Positions 35,201 to 45,525 of a stretch of DNA of 64,000 nt are shown here, piece after piece; the stretch's first letter is position 1, and each line of letters opens with the position of its first letter. The translations under genes and the position numbers were made by a program. The stretch comes from Pyrus communis (taxonomy: Eukaryota; Streptophyta; Magnoliopsida; Rosales; Rosaceae). Below the pieces are notes generated by a model that did no database searches, was not told the origin of the DNA, and saw only the letters and a list, made by a program, of their open reading frames with translations. The stretch covers positions 10,092,001 through 10,156,000 of the forward strand of contig NC_084813.1 of NCBI RefSeq assembly GCF_963583255.1. The letters are read 5' to 3'.

Positions 35201-35706
35201 ACAGACAGAGTGGAGCCACTGCAGGAAGTTCAAGATCAGCAACTACAGATGGCAGAGCTCTTCTTACAGAAGGATCATCCACTGGAAACTCCAACTTGAA
35301 GACAACTCCAAGGGATCGGCACCACTCTTTTGTGGAGAATCTTGAGGTCTGTGAGTAATCATGTAGAATTTTTCAGGTCGACGGGCCGAGGGCCCACTCC
35401 AACCAACACCGATACTGTCCTCACTTTACCACCTGTCCAATCCTCAGGTGTGGGATTTTATCACAAAAGGACTCGGTGTTAGTTAGAGTGAGGTAATTCT
35501 ATTTAAATAGCTCTTTCTCCTTCCCTCTGTCCGATGTGGGACAAATGGGTTCCAACAAATCATGATTTTCGGTTCAGAGGGTTTTTATTCTTCATTTTAA
35601 TGTTACTGAAGAACACTAAAGTTATCTGTTTGGTCTCTCTCCAGCCTGGGCGTGCAGTACAGATAACAGGAACGTCGGGAATGCTGTGGGAGTTGAACAG
35701 TTCTGA
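32207..35706 (+). CDS. Poly(A)-binding protein, four RRMs, PAB6/PAB7-like
   Basis: Eight exons join in frame to 577 residues: 32207-32477, 33312-33621, 33873-34132, 34234-34527, 34623-34864, 34966-35025, 35116-35350, 35645-35706. Four RRMs: RNP2 motifs SLYVGDLD (about residue 38), NVFVKNLD (about 126), NLFVKNLA (about 217) and NLYVKNLA (about 322), with RNP1 forms YGYVNF, KGFGFVQF, KGFGFANF and RGFGFVCF. PABPs bind mRNA poly(A) tails and act in translation and mRNA stability in the cytoplasm. The linker is short and Ser/Thr/Asn-rich. Family members usually end in an MLLE peptide-binding domain; here the last exon stops at 35704-35706 and none is recognisable. A different frame of the same region (35668-35803) reads GMLWELNSSEKAAAQVL, faintly MLLE-like, so the 3' end model is uncertain. 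The RRM exons look intact. A 196-bp solo LTR lies in intron 7. Confidence 0.88.
33075..33230 (+). repeat. Minisatellite in PABP intron 1
   Basis: Eight copies of AGGACGGCTT occur in about 150 bp, separated by TATACTTTGTAGGT or shorter spacers, giving alternating short and long units. The repeats end 80 bp before the exon 2 splice site. Confidence 0.9.
35362..35557. mobile_element. 196-bp solo LTR (TRIM-like) in PABP intron 7
   Basis: Starts TGTAGAATTTTT and ends GGTTCCAACA (TG...CA) with a perfect 5-bp duplication AATCA at 35357-35361 and 35558-35562. On the minus strand it begins TGTTGGAACCC and has CTATTTAAATAG as a possible TATA. It is too short for a typical copia or gypsy LTR and resembles terminal-repeat retrotransposons in miniature. 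It inserted about 11 bp after the exon 7 donor and left the donor GTGAGT intact. Confidence 0.78.
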
Positions 35707-36190
35707 GAAAGCAGCAGCTCAAGTTTTGAAGGTGGCAAATGGTACCAGGACCAGCGCAGATCATCACCCTGTGTTTGCTAAGTCTGGCCGCTACTTGAGC
35801 TAAAATTTGGTGGCGTTTTGCCTTGCTATATAGCTTTTTACTACACTTCCTACCAAAGCATTTTGGTGCTGTCATTTGGTAAATTTGCAAAACACTGCAA
35901 AAGATTTGCTAAATGTTTAGCTAAATCTAATTGGTTCTGTATAAAATCTCTTCCGTTAAAACTGTTTAGCTAAATCAATCAGAACATAATGTTTAGTTGA
36001 AAATGGTGATCTCTCTCTCTCTCTCTCACACACACGCACGTTTGATTTATAAACCATTTGATAAATTAACAAATTGCATACAACTTATTAAGCTTTTGAG
36101 TCACTATCTTTAAACATAGCAGTATTTAAAAGCAAGTAGTAGCAATTTTTAAACATTTTTATGAGTTACAGAAAGATCCATATAATCCTC

Positions 36191-38272
36191 TTATCCAATG
36201 AGGGAGATGCCTTGGATGATCAATGCATCGGCAAGAACTTGGTTAGCGGCTTGAGATGGATGGACGCTATCCCAAAACACGTATTGAGTCGCGTTAGAAC
36301 AAGTTCCAACTGAGTGTGGATTGCACAGCAATGACGTTGTCTCTACGATTCCTGTTCCACAGCAACCTCTTCTTGCTTCGGCGAATCCTGCAAGTTAACC
36401 AAAGAAGATTATAGTATCTGTCCGTATGAATATATACTGGTTGAGGCATAGTTCAGTACCGTAATTTGCTGGGGCTTTAATGACATCGTAGAGAGGCTTG
36501 TAAATGTCGAAGATGACGATTTTAAGGCCTGAAAGTTGCTTTTGGAGATTGCCTGCGGCAGAGGTTATCTTCTTGTTAAACCCTTGGGCGTCGGAGTTGA
36601 TTCTAGCAACGCATCCTTGCTCATGGTTTCCAAATAAGGTGATTGCAGCCGGGAGGCAACCCAATGGAGGGAGTGAGGTCACACCGATCTTCCTGGCTCC
36701 CAAGTGATACAAATCCTAATTTTCATGGAAGCAGAGCAAAACCTTAGGATCCATTCGAATGAAATGTTTAAAAGAAAGGATTCGGATTTAACAACAACGA
36801 AAACTGTCTAACCATTCCTCTCAAATGATCCCTTAATTAGTGTAATCCTCATCAACTAATACAGAGTTAGTGAGATTCACTTGCAAATCAGATCATGGAA
36901 AAGAATCGCACCAGTAGCGAGATAACAGTCGGGTGCAATAACAATTGGGTTCAAGGTATTCCAGATTTTTGGGTTTATTACGGTTAGAATTAAGAGGAGG
37001 AGCAATGAGACGATATATATACCGTAATGAAGCCTTGGAAGACGCCAACAAGGATGGAACCATACTGATCGGGAGTGTAGACTTTGTTAACAAAAGGGTT
37101 GACGTAGTAATTCTGAAGAAAGTCACTGCTTCCGGCACTCAGTAAATAGAGAGCATCCTTGATGATCGATGCAGCTTTCATGCTGCCTGCTACCGTGGCA
37201 AGCTTCGTCTGGTACTGCTTGTAATATTGCAGCTGCTGGGACAATGGGATTGCATGCTGCATGCCACACAAGCTCAAATGTATCAGAATTGCGACATTAA
37301 AGTATATAAGAGCGTTTACCCCTACACCCGATATTGTGTCAAAACCCCGTACCCAGTATCTATAGTGCTGTTATAAATAAGATAAGAGTTTTACACTTAA
37401 GGTTGCTGCTTTATCATCGTAACCGGATGCAGCTGAAGCGAAGTTGGCTCCGATCAGAAGGTTCTTCCCTGATGCTTGTGGGCTATGGTACGCCGGCGGA
37501 TAAGTAGTGAACCCTAGAGTGTCAGCTGCATATATAAATACCTCACATTAGGTTTTTTGGCAGTAATTAGATTTCCTTGGATATTCTAATTAACTTCTGA
37601 TCGTGAAGAATAAGAAAAGTCATTTCTCTATCCACATTAGCAAACTACGTGGCGGTTAATTAACAAATCAACTACCATATCATATCATCAATTAACATGG
37701 TCGCTGTAATAGAAATTAATCCCAAAGAAACCACTTAAACACTGTACTGCATAAATAAATTAAAGTAATTAACAGTAATGTATCTTAATAAAATGCAGCA
37801 AAACAAATTAAGCCACACAATCAAACAACATTAGTTTAACTAACCAATTCAAACTGAACTTTCAGTTCTATTAACTAAAAACCGTATGCAGGTCAACATT
37901 AAGTTTCCCACTACGCTAAAAAAGCTTAAGCACTTCTCCTGCATTAAGAAGCTACTAATTACAGTTTAAGAATGTTAACAAAAGCACTCTTTTTGGAAGC
38001 TGAATTTTATACTTACCAGTGATGTCAGTGGCCAGTTTGCCATTGCAAAACCTCCCAGTAGGCTGATGGTTCACATAGTCCCTTCCATAAGGAGGGTAAT
38101 CGGCCTTGAAAATGGTAGGGAGGTAGTTATTGTTGCCCACATCAACTGCTGAGTCTCCAAAAGTCATGATTGCCGGAACAAGTGTAGTTGACTCTTGTGC
38201 ATAATTTCCTCCAATCACAAACGCAAAAGCCAAAACCAAACCAAAAGCTGCGCTCAAGAAACGGCTTTCCAT
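36191..38272 (-). CDS. GDSL esterase/lipase, APG type, secreted
   Basis: Five exons join exactly to 357 residues: 38017-38272, 37395-37525, 37023-37256, 36460-36715, 36191-36387. All junctions are GT-AG and phases fit. Residues 1-25 form a signal peptide (hydrophobic LSAAFGLVLAFAFVIGG). Block I FGDSAVDVGNNN places the nucleophile Ser at residue 41. Block III reads LLSAGSSDFLQNYY, with GSSD rather than GxND, as I recall for APG proteins. Block V WDSVHPSQ supplies Asp332 and His335. The family are SGNH hydrolases acting on esters such as lipids or cell-wall esters, usually secreted; the substrate here is unknown. Length is normal for the family. It is convergent with the PABP gene, stop codons about 485 bp apart. 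A TATA box is present. Looks functional. Confidence 0.95.
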
Positions 38273-38327
38273 ATTGTGAAAAAAGCAGCTTTTTCTCCTG
38301 AAGTGATTTGTGTTGTGAATTTGGACC

Positions 38328-38338
38328 TTTATAAAAAA
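38328..38338 (-). promoter_or_regulatory. TATA box of the GDSL gene
   Basis: TTTTTATAAAGG on the minus strand about 55-65 bp upstream of the ATG, a suitable distance for a short leader. Confidence 0.6.
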
Positions 38339-38576
38339 ATGACCCTTTTGAAGTTTCCTCTAGGAAGAGGGAAGATGGAGTTTTTATTTAGGCATTGAAT
38401 GAGAGGTCAACTGGTTTTATGGATTTAATTACCCATGCACTAAAAATTGGAAATGATAAACACACATTTTTTTAGGCTTCTTGTACACCCATGTTTGATT
38501 TTGGCCATTATTTGATTTGATTTATTCAATTTGAACGCCAAAAATAGAAAGAGAGATATTTTTCTAAAAATTATAC

Positions 38577-39022
38577 GGGAAAATTGTAGCAATGATCCCT
38601 TAACTTTAACTTAATTAGAGTGTTGGTCTCTCAACTAAAAATTTATGACCATTGGTCCCTTAACTCGTCAAAATGTTCAGCTTTGGTTCTTTTCGTCAAC
38701 TCCGTCCAAATTTTCTTCAACACGAGTCATGGTGGAAGGACTATTGCTACAATTAGGTTAAAGTTGGGAGACCATTTCTCCAATTAGGTTAAAGTTAAGG
38801 GACCATTGCTCCAATTTGGTTAAAGTTGAGCGACCATTGCTATAATTTTTTTCATTTTGGTTTCCCATACTTGCTCCTTGATTAAGTCTCACATGTGTGG
38901 CACATGACTCATTTTGATAAAAGTTCTTACGGAGTTGACGAAAAGAATCATAGTTATACGTTCTAATGAATTAAGAGATTAATGATCACGAATTTTTAGT
39001 TAACCATTGCTCCAATGTCCTC
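38577..39022. repeat. Degenerate MITE related to 40844-41309
   Basis: The left part AATTGTAGCAATGATCCCTTAAC and internal TTTCGTCAACTCCGTC are matched inversely by GGAGTTGACGAAAAGAATCA and GTTAACCATTGCTCCAATG on the right. It is the same family as the better element at 40844-41309 but more decayed. Borders are approximate. Confidence 0.6.
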
Positions 39023-40330
39023 AAAAATATACAAACAAACATAATAAATTACTGACCATGTGGGTCTTGCTTTTCACTTTAATTTCTTGTCAATGTTAAT
39101 TGTTAGAAGTGGGCCTCACCATTGGTGGAAATAAGTATTATCCTTACATCATAGCGTGAGTTTGAACCTTGTTAACTTTTTAATTTAATATCTAATCTAA
39201 CAAATTTATCGTTTGACAAAAAAAAAAAGAAAATCATTATTTTTTGGGTATTAAATATGGAGGGTACACAGGTGGTTGAGAAAATAGCAGGTGCAGATAT
39301 TATGAGTAAAAGGCATGTCAAAGCTACATGTGATGGAGTTATTTTGGTGGTTCTGAAAAATTTTCTGACCCAGCACAGCTGGTTGGACCAATAATTGATG
39401 GAAATCGGTGGATTAATTAGCCATCTAAAACTAAGACAATTAACATTGACAATGCTTGTTACAATTGCAAATGAGTTAGCAGTTGGTAGGTAGGGTGGCA
39501 CTTTCTTGAGTTCAAGTTCGGATTACATTTTCATATATTATGAGTAGACTGAGTAGTTTAGAATATCGTAAAATAATGACTGTTAGTGATTATGAACCAA
39601 GTTCAATTGTCATACATTGTAAACGTGGGTGATTATATGGAACTTATTAAGTGGTATCTAACTTAAATTACATCTCTAATACACCAGTTGGATAGCAAAG
39701 TTGGGATCAAATCTTCTGTACCCAAACAATGATGGGGTACAAAGAGGCCAGAGATGCCACACTTATTTTGGAAGTAGAAAATTTGATCTAAGTATAGTTG
39801 GGAACAATATGAGCTCAATTAGTTCATTTGATACTTTTCTTTTTCCGTTTTGATATAAGCACGATATAATAAATTCATCTAAATTATAAAAATAAAATTT
39901 TGAATTTGATTAGAGCAGAGAAAGCACACTAATGTAGTCAACAAAATAAATACGAATAAGTTTGATTAACTAAGTTTAAATATCTTATACCAATCCCATT
40001 GACGATCAAAGTACACCAAAATATGCATCAAGTCCCACACACATTACTGTGAGTCACAATTGGATGAGGTCTCTTTATGTTTTCGAAATAATTAGTTGGA
40101 AACCTGTCTGTTTAGTTATTGATGATTTGGGACCTGGCATTGGAAGTGAGGTCCCACATGTGCCACAATCGACGGTCAGGATCTGCAATTAATCAGAGTG
40201 TTGCCATCAAGCTTTGCTAACTTCAACGTTGCAGCACGCGTTCTGTACATGTTCGATGTTCTGGAAATTAAATGACAGTCGTACTATATCTTTTTGGCAG
40301 AAGAAATGGACTAGTGATCCTTCTAGACCC
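39023..40330. other. Intergenic, nothing recognised
   Basis: AT-rich with no bounded repeat or gene. The frame 39172-39501 (minus) has no recognisable domain. Confidence 0.45.
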
Positions 40331-40506
40331 GGAGAAATTTTTCCAAGTGACGGGAACACCATGACACGTGGTGTTCCCTCACACATTAGGATTTAGTTTT
40401 ATTTATTTATTGAAATATAAAATTGAAAGATATTTAAGATGTCAAATCCTAATGTGTGAGGGAACACCACGTGTCATGGTGTTCCCGTCACTTGGAAAAA
40501 TTTCTC
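40331..40506. mobile_element. 176-bp MITE with near-perfect 60-bp inverted arms
   Basis: Arms beginning GGAGAAATTTTTCCAAGTGA and running through GGTGTTCCCTCACACATTAG to AGGATT are repeated inversely almost without mismatch. A short AT spacer (40395-40440) separates them. TAGACCC flanks both sides (40324-40330 and 40508-40514; 8 bp if one shared C is counted). High arm identity suggests recent insertion. Frames at 40214-40592 are artefacts of the arms. Confidence 0.82.
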
Positions 40507-40627
40507 CTAGACCCGAAACTCTAAAAGAAACAAACAGATATTTTAAAGAGAGACCTTACTTGGAAAAATTTCTCCTAGACCCGAAACTCTAAAAGAAACA
40601 AACAGATATTTTAAAGAGAGACCTTAC
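40490..40627 (+). repeat. 68-bp tandem duplication covering a MITE end
   Basis: The segment starting ACTTGGAAAAATTTCTCCTA at 40490 recurs at 40558 with no visible difference over about 68 bp. It covers the last 17 bp of the MITE plus its right flank, so it arose after the MITE inserted. Confidence 0.88.
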
Positions 40628-40843
40628 ACGCGGTTTCTAACTATTATGTTTTTTTAACTGAAATTTATTAGTTTCAGTTTTTATTGAAGTCTTAATATTA
40701 ATGTATTTTCATATCGATTATTATCTTATTAATAGAATTTTTTTATTAATCAAAAGATAATAAAAATACTATTTAGTCTTCTATCACAAAAAAATAATGG
40801 CAATAATGTAATTTCATAAAACTAAAGTTTGCTTTTTTATTCA

Positions 40844-41309
40844 GAGTAAATTGGAGCAATAGTTCCACAACTAAAAATCCATTATCATTGGTCCATCAAC
40901 TCATCAAAATATGTAGCTATGATCATTTTCGTCAACTTCGTCAACATTTTGTTAAAATAAGTTATGTTAAAAGGACTATTACTACAATTGGGGTCCCTCA
41001 ACTCATCAAAATGTGTAGCTATGGTCATTTTCGTCAACTTCGTCAAAATTTTATCAAAATGAGTTATGTTGGAAGGATCATTGCTACAATTGAGTTAAAG
41101 TTGAGGGATTATTGCTTTAATTGGGTTAAAATTGAGAGACAATTTCTTCAGTTGGATTAAAGTTGAGGGACTAATGGTAATTGATTTTTAGTTGAGAGAC
41201 CATAGCTGCACGTTTTGATGAGTTGAGGGACCACTGGTAATGGATTCTTACTTGATGGACTATTGCTCCAATTGAGTTAAAATTAAGGAACTATTGCTAC
41301 AATTTACTC
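40844..41309. mobile_element. 466-bp MITE, Mutator-like
   Basis: The ends are GAGTAAATTGGAGCAATAGT on the left and GAGTAAATTGTAGCAATAGT inverted on the right. Flanks TTTTATTCA (40835-40843) and TTTTATTTA (41310-41318) are a 9-bp duplication with one mismatch. The interior is built of several direct and inverted copies of a CATTGGTCC / CAACTCATCAAAATGTG unit. No coding sequence. Confidence 0.75.
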
Positions 41310-41390
41310 TTTTATTTAAGTATCACCTACATGTAATTTTAGCATATATCCAATACTAAAAATAAAAAAAAATAAAAAAACAACAACCTC

Positions 41391-41393
<3 letters not shown>

Positions 41394-41436
<43 letters not shown>
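41394..41436 (+). repeat. (CT)n microsatellite
   Basis: About 21 uninterrupted CT dinucleotides. Confidence 0.95.
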
Positions 41437-41444
<8 letters not shown>

Positions 41445-41501
41445 AAAACAAAAATAAAAAATATTCACACACATAAAGTATGTAGGCGTATACTACTATT
41501 T

Positions 41502-41668
41502 TTTTTTTGAACAAATCATATTATCTACATTAGGGGGAAGGGGTGAGCTTAGTTTCACAATGGGCTAGCAATAATATGGTTCAAATTTGCCTTTGACGAG
41601 AATCGAATCTCAGATCTCTCACTTATAAGTGAAGAGGAAAACCACTAGACTGTAGTACTAACATTTTT
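41502..41668 (-). mobile_element. tRNA-like SINE, minus orientation
   Basis: Minus strand: TAGTACTACAGTCTAGTGGTT (A-box side), AGATCTGAGATTCGATTCTC (B-box side), ACCATATTATTGCTAGCC, then an A-run (T-run at 41502-41509 on plus). Same family as 50095-50264. Confidence 0.72.
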
Positions 41669-42763
41669 TAACTTAAAAATTGATATTTGTAAGGTGCTGA
41701 ATTTTTTTGTTAAAAAAATTGATATTTGTAATTGCTTATATTAATGAGATTATAACTAAAATCTATTAATATGTGGAATTGAAAATACTAAAAGACAAAT
41801 TAGAGAAATTTTATTTGAACCCATCTAACCTCTTTCTACACCCAATTTACTCTTTGCACCCATTTGATTTTTAACTAAACTATCATTATCTCTTTAAACC
41901 TAAATTTACTCCCTAAAATGCCCTCACAAACTCAATTTAATATGTAAGTTTATCTTTGCACTCATTTGATTTTTAACTCTATTAATGACAGTAAATTGTA
42001 TTGGAGTGGTTTATCCTCAAGTTTCCTCAAGTCTCAAAGCTTTATTTTCTTCTCTTTCTCGGATTTTGCCATGAGATGGCCATTATGGTGGAATGAGATT
42101 GCAGAGATGGGTCCCTTGTAACAGCCCCATTATAGGGGTTTACCTGCACTGCACATCAGTACTGCCTATGGCTGTCTTTTAACTACCTACCATCTCACCC
42201 ATTATCACAGCTTGATAATGAAACTGCCTAGAAATTTGGGAGGAGGGAGGAGGGGAGAGATGGCAGCAGTACAGAAAAACAATAAAATATAATATAAAAT
42301 GCATGAAATTTGACCCAAAGAAGAAGCAAATGAAATCGAAAGTCCTTGCATTGTCTGCAAGTCCTTTTAGTGTTTTGGGGTGTAGAGAGAGACCGGGAGA
42401 GTATTTCCAACAATTTGATGTTGCGGAAAGTTTAAAAAACTATGCGGGATTGATGAAAAAAAATTGAAACCCAAATACTCATATTCTAAATTCTAAAAAA
42501 ATTGAAATCAAACGAACAAAAAATCCATAAATCAAGTCATACTTTAGTTGGAGGATTTAAAACTTCAAAATTACCATCCATCAATAAAAAAAATTTGTTT
42601 TTCTCTATAATAGCTATTAGGGTTTTAGCCGGAATGAAATTAGGATAAACAAGGAATGATGATAGGGTCTAATTATAGTTTGGGTTTATTCATAAATTTG
42701 AGTTTTATTATTAATTTCATTTATACTTAATAGTAATTATGCAATAGGGTAAAAAAGACAATT
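41669..42763. other. Intergenic, nothing recognised
   Basis: AT-rich; no gene or bounded element supported. The frame 42228-42413 (minus) has no recognisable domain. Confidence 0.45.
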
Positions 42764-44928
42764 TGACACACCCCGATCGAAATCAGGGCATGCTGGCCGT
42801 CACGTGGAAGTGACGTAACCATGTGCACAGTGCGGAAGCTAATAAAATAATAATATAAATAGTACGAATAAATAAAAACTAGCTTTACACAAGGTAACAA
42901 CGAACAAGTGCAAGCGTAAGTGCGACACTAAGTTCAGAGCATGAAAGCCTAATGCAGTCCAGGAGAAAACGACGCAACAAAAGCACACCCGAAGGTGGTC
43001 TTACACTGGTGGTGGTCTGTCAGATATGCCGGGGAAATCCTGAAGGAAGCCACCAAACGTGCTAGCCAACTAGAACCTGGAGGGGCGCAAAACAAAAGCG
43101 TGAGTGGGCAAAAACAAAGCTTTTCGAAAACCATTTAATAAATAAGTTCTAACCCCTCACCGTAAAACCTGTATACTTCCCAGAAAATAGTATATATATA
43201 TAATTCATGCTCAGGAATATGCTATGCCAAAACCTCAAAGTAAAATGCAAGTGCTCAGGTACTATCACATCAATGTCATATAATCTGTCAGCCGGAGTCA
43301 CCTAACGTGACCTGTACGGCTGAATCTAGAGCTCAAATCTCACTCTCACTAAATAGACCTGCACACGAGTCGGAACCACCTAAAGTGGTCTGTACGACAA
43401 GCCTGGGTGTAATATATATATATATATGCTCAAGTGCTACGATCACGTGAAGGTTGGGCGAATAATCGCGGGTCACCTACGAGTCGGAACCACCTAAAGT
43501 GGTCTGTACGACAAGACTGTGCACCTAACTTGGATCCAAGCTGAGTGTGTGGTGCGGGAGGTGAACATCACGTGAAGGACTGTGCCCAACTCTCGGCGGG
43601 AGCATTGACACCGGGGGTGCAGGTTATGAGCTCTCTATCCATCTCAAATCACTACTGCATGTAAACATAAATCACAACTCACCTGGCACTTACCTGTGCG
43701 TCCACAACACCAAACATACATATATATATATATATACACAATTAACGATGCATAAACAACGACAACTATAGGCATGGCATATAAACGAATAAACGTTCTA
43801 AATCAATTTCTGGGAAAAGTATAAGTATATAGGTATATACGGAAAACCAAAAGCCCACTCACTGGTAGGTGGAAGGGTCGTAACCCCCCTGCCTCGAGTG
43901 ACCACGCTCATCCTCGGGATAGGTATCACCTATATGCGAAACAACTATAAAAACGTTAATTTTAAAGCACATAACCAATCTTAAGAAATAACTTCTCATA
44001 CAATGCTCAAATGGGGTGTATGAATACACCAACGTGATCTACTCAACCTCAGGAACATCCCCATATTTTTAGAAAAATTTTTCATCGCCGCACGCGCCCC
44101 CACGCGCCGGCCAAGCGCAGGCACATGCCTGGCACGCTGACGGCGTCAGTTAACGCCGTCAGGAATATTTCGTTAACTTTAACGGATTCCGTCAACAGTG
44201 TTAGGAATATTCCGTCCAAACTGACGGAATATTCCGTCGTCTTCTCTAGCGAGGCTCCGGCGCCGTCGCTGGCACCGGAAAATCGGGAAAAACTTCAAAT
44301 CGTCATATCTTCTTCGTTTTTCAACCAAATTTCACAAAATTGGTACCAAATTGAAGCTTACAACGAGAGGAACAAAATCATACCACTTTCAAGGGCTAAA
44401 ATCCACGAAATCTCGCCGGGAAAATACCCCTAACTCCGGCCAACCTCGAAACTCGCGATCCTGACGTCCAAAACCTTCAAACGAACCACCCCGAGCCTCC
44501 TAAGGACCTCACCAAGCTTCCTACAAGCTTGAAATTCCCAAAAACATAAGAATGTACGTGTGCATGAATAGTACCAAAAATCGGGTATCTTGAGTTCGAC
44601 GTGAAAACAAAGGTATCCTTACCTGAAATGGGTATGGTTGAACTCCAATGGACCTCACGAGCATGGATATGTACTTTGTTTCTTCGATATGTGAAGATTA
44701 CATGGGTTTTGGGGGTGTGTCCGTACAAGGGATATGAAAATGGGAAGGGAAATGGGCACGGGATAGGTGCAGGGATAGGGGGAAAGGGTGAGGGAAATTA
44801 TGGGAGTGTGTGTGTGGTCCACAACCAGCCACACCAACTCAAAACAACCACACAACGTAAAAATCACACTAGGGGTAAAATCGTCTTTTCACGCGTACGT
44901 TTTAAAATTTTCGGAATGGGCTGTCACA
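42764..44928 (-). mobile_element. 2165-bp solo LTR, long-LTR family, minus
   Basis: On the plus strand TGACACACCCCG to GGGCTGTCACA; read in the same sense as the copy at 45526 it is on the minus strand (TGTGACAGCCCATTCC...GGGTGTGTCA). A 5-bp duplication CAATT lies at 42759-42763 and 44929-44933. It shares with 45526-48812 a block containing CACGTGAAGGACTGTGCCC, GGTGCGGGAGGTGAACATCA and the hairpin modules. No coding frames of known type, PBS or PPT inside. It is about 1.1 kb shorter than the other copy, so one is rearranged or they are subfamilies. Confidence 0.85.
43291..43512 (-). repeat. Three 30-nt hairpin modules in the minus solo LTR
   Basis: Modules at 43291-43320, 43369-43398 and 43483-43512. 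On the minus strand each has an outer stem, TACAG, inner stem, 5-nt loop, inner stem, TC, outer stem. The first has outer GCCG/CGGC and inner GTCAC/GTGAC; the other two have outer GTCG/CGAC and inner ACCAC/GTGGT. Confidence 0.85.
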
Positions 44929-45525
44929 CAATTAATATTTAAAATTTAAGTTAGATGTACAAAGAGATTACATGAGTTTAAATAAAATTTCCGAACAAAT
45001 TATACTCCCCACCCCACTCCGTGAAAGAAAATTTAAAAGCAATAGAATTCATGGTTTTTCATAAAAAGTAGGTATATATATGGGTACATTCTCCAAAAAA
45101 GAAAAAACGAATAGTAATAGAAACAGTAGACATTAGGCTTAATAATATTAGCGGATTCCAAGTTAAAAAAATGGATTAAAAAAATGAATAGATTTTACAT
45201 AAAAAAAAAAAATTGGTTACATTTATATGAAAAAAATTGATAAATTTTACATATAACATATTGGTAGTTACATTTAATATGAAATAAATTGAAAAATTAT
45301 ATGAATGGGTAAATGTAAGATTAAAAAATTGAAAATTTTTTTGAACAAATTATCTACACTGAGAGGGTGGGAGAGTGGGTTAAGCCTCACAATGGGCTTA
45401 TAATAATGTGGTTCAAACTCACTTTTAGCAAGAATCGAACTTAAGACTTATAATTACAATTGAAAATCTTTTTGTATAAAACTAATGAGTACATATTTAT
45501 TTTATTTATTTATTTTTGTATTTTA
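44929..45525. other. Spacer between two inverted solo LTRs
   Basis: About 600 bp of AT-rich DNA with no gene. It includes a truncated minus-orientation SINE at about 45339-45460 (AACAAATTATCTACACTGAG, GGTTCAAACTCAC, GAATCGAAC). Confidence 0.6.

Noticed and set aside
35668..35803. MLLE domain read as GMLWELNSSEKAAAQVL
   Set aside because: It is out of frame with the exon model and similarity is only a few residues; kept as an uncertainty rather than a feature.
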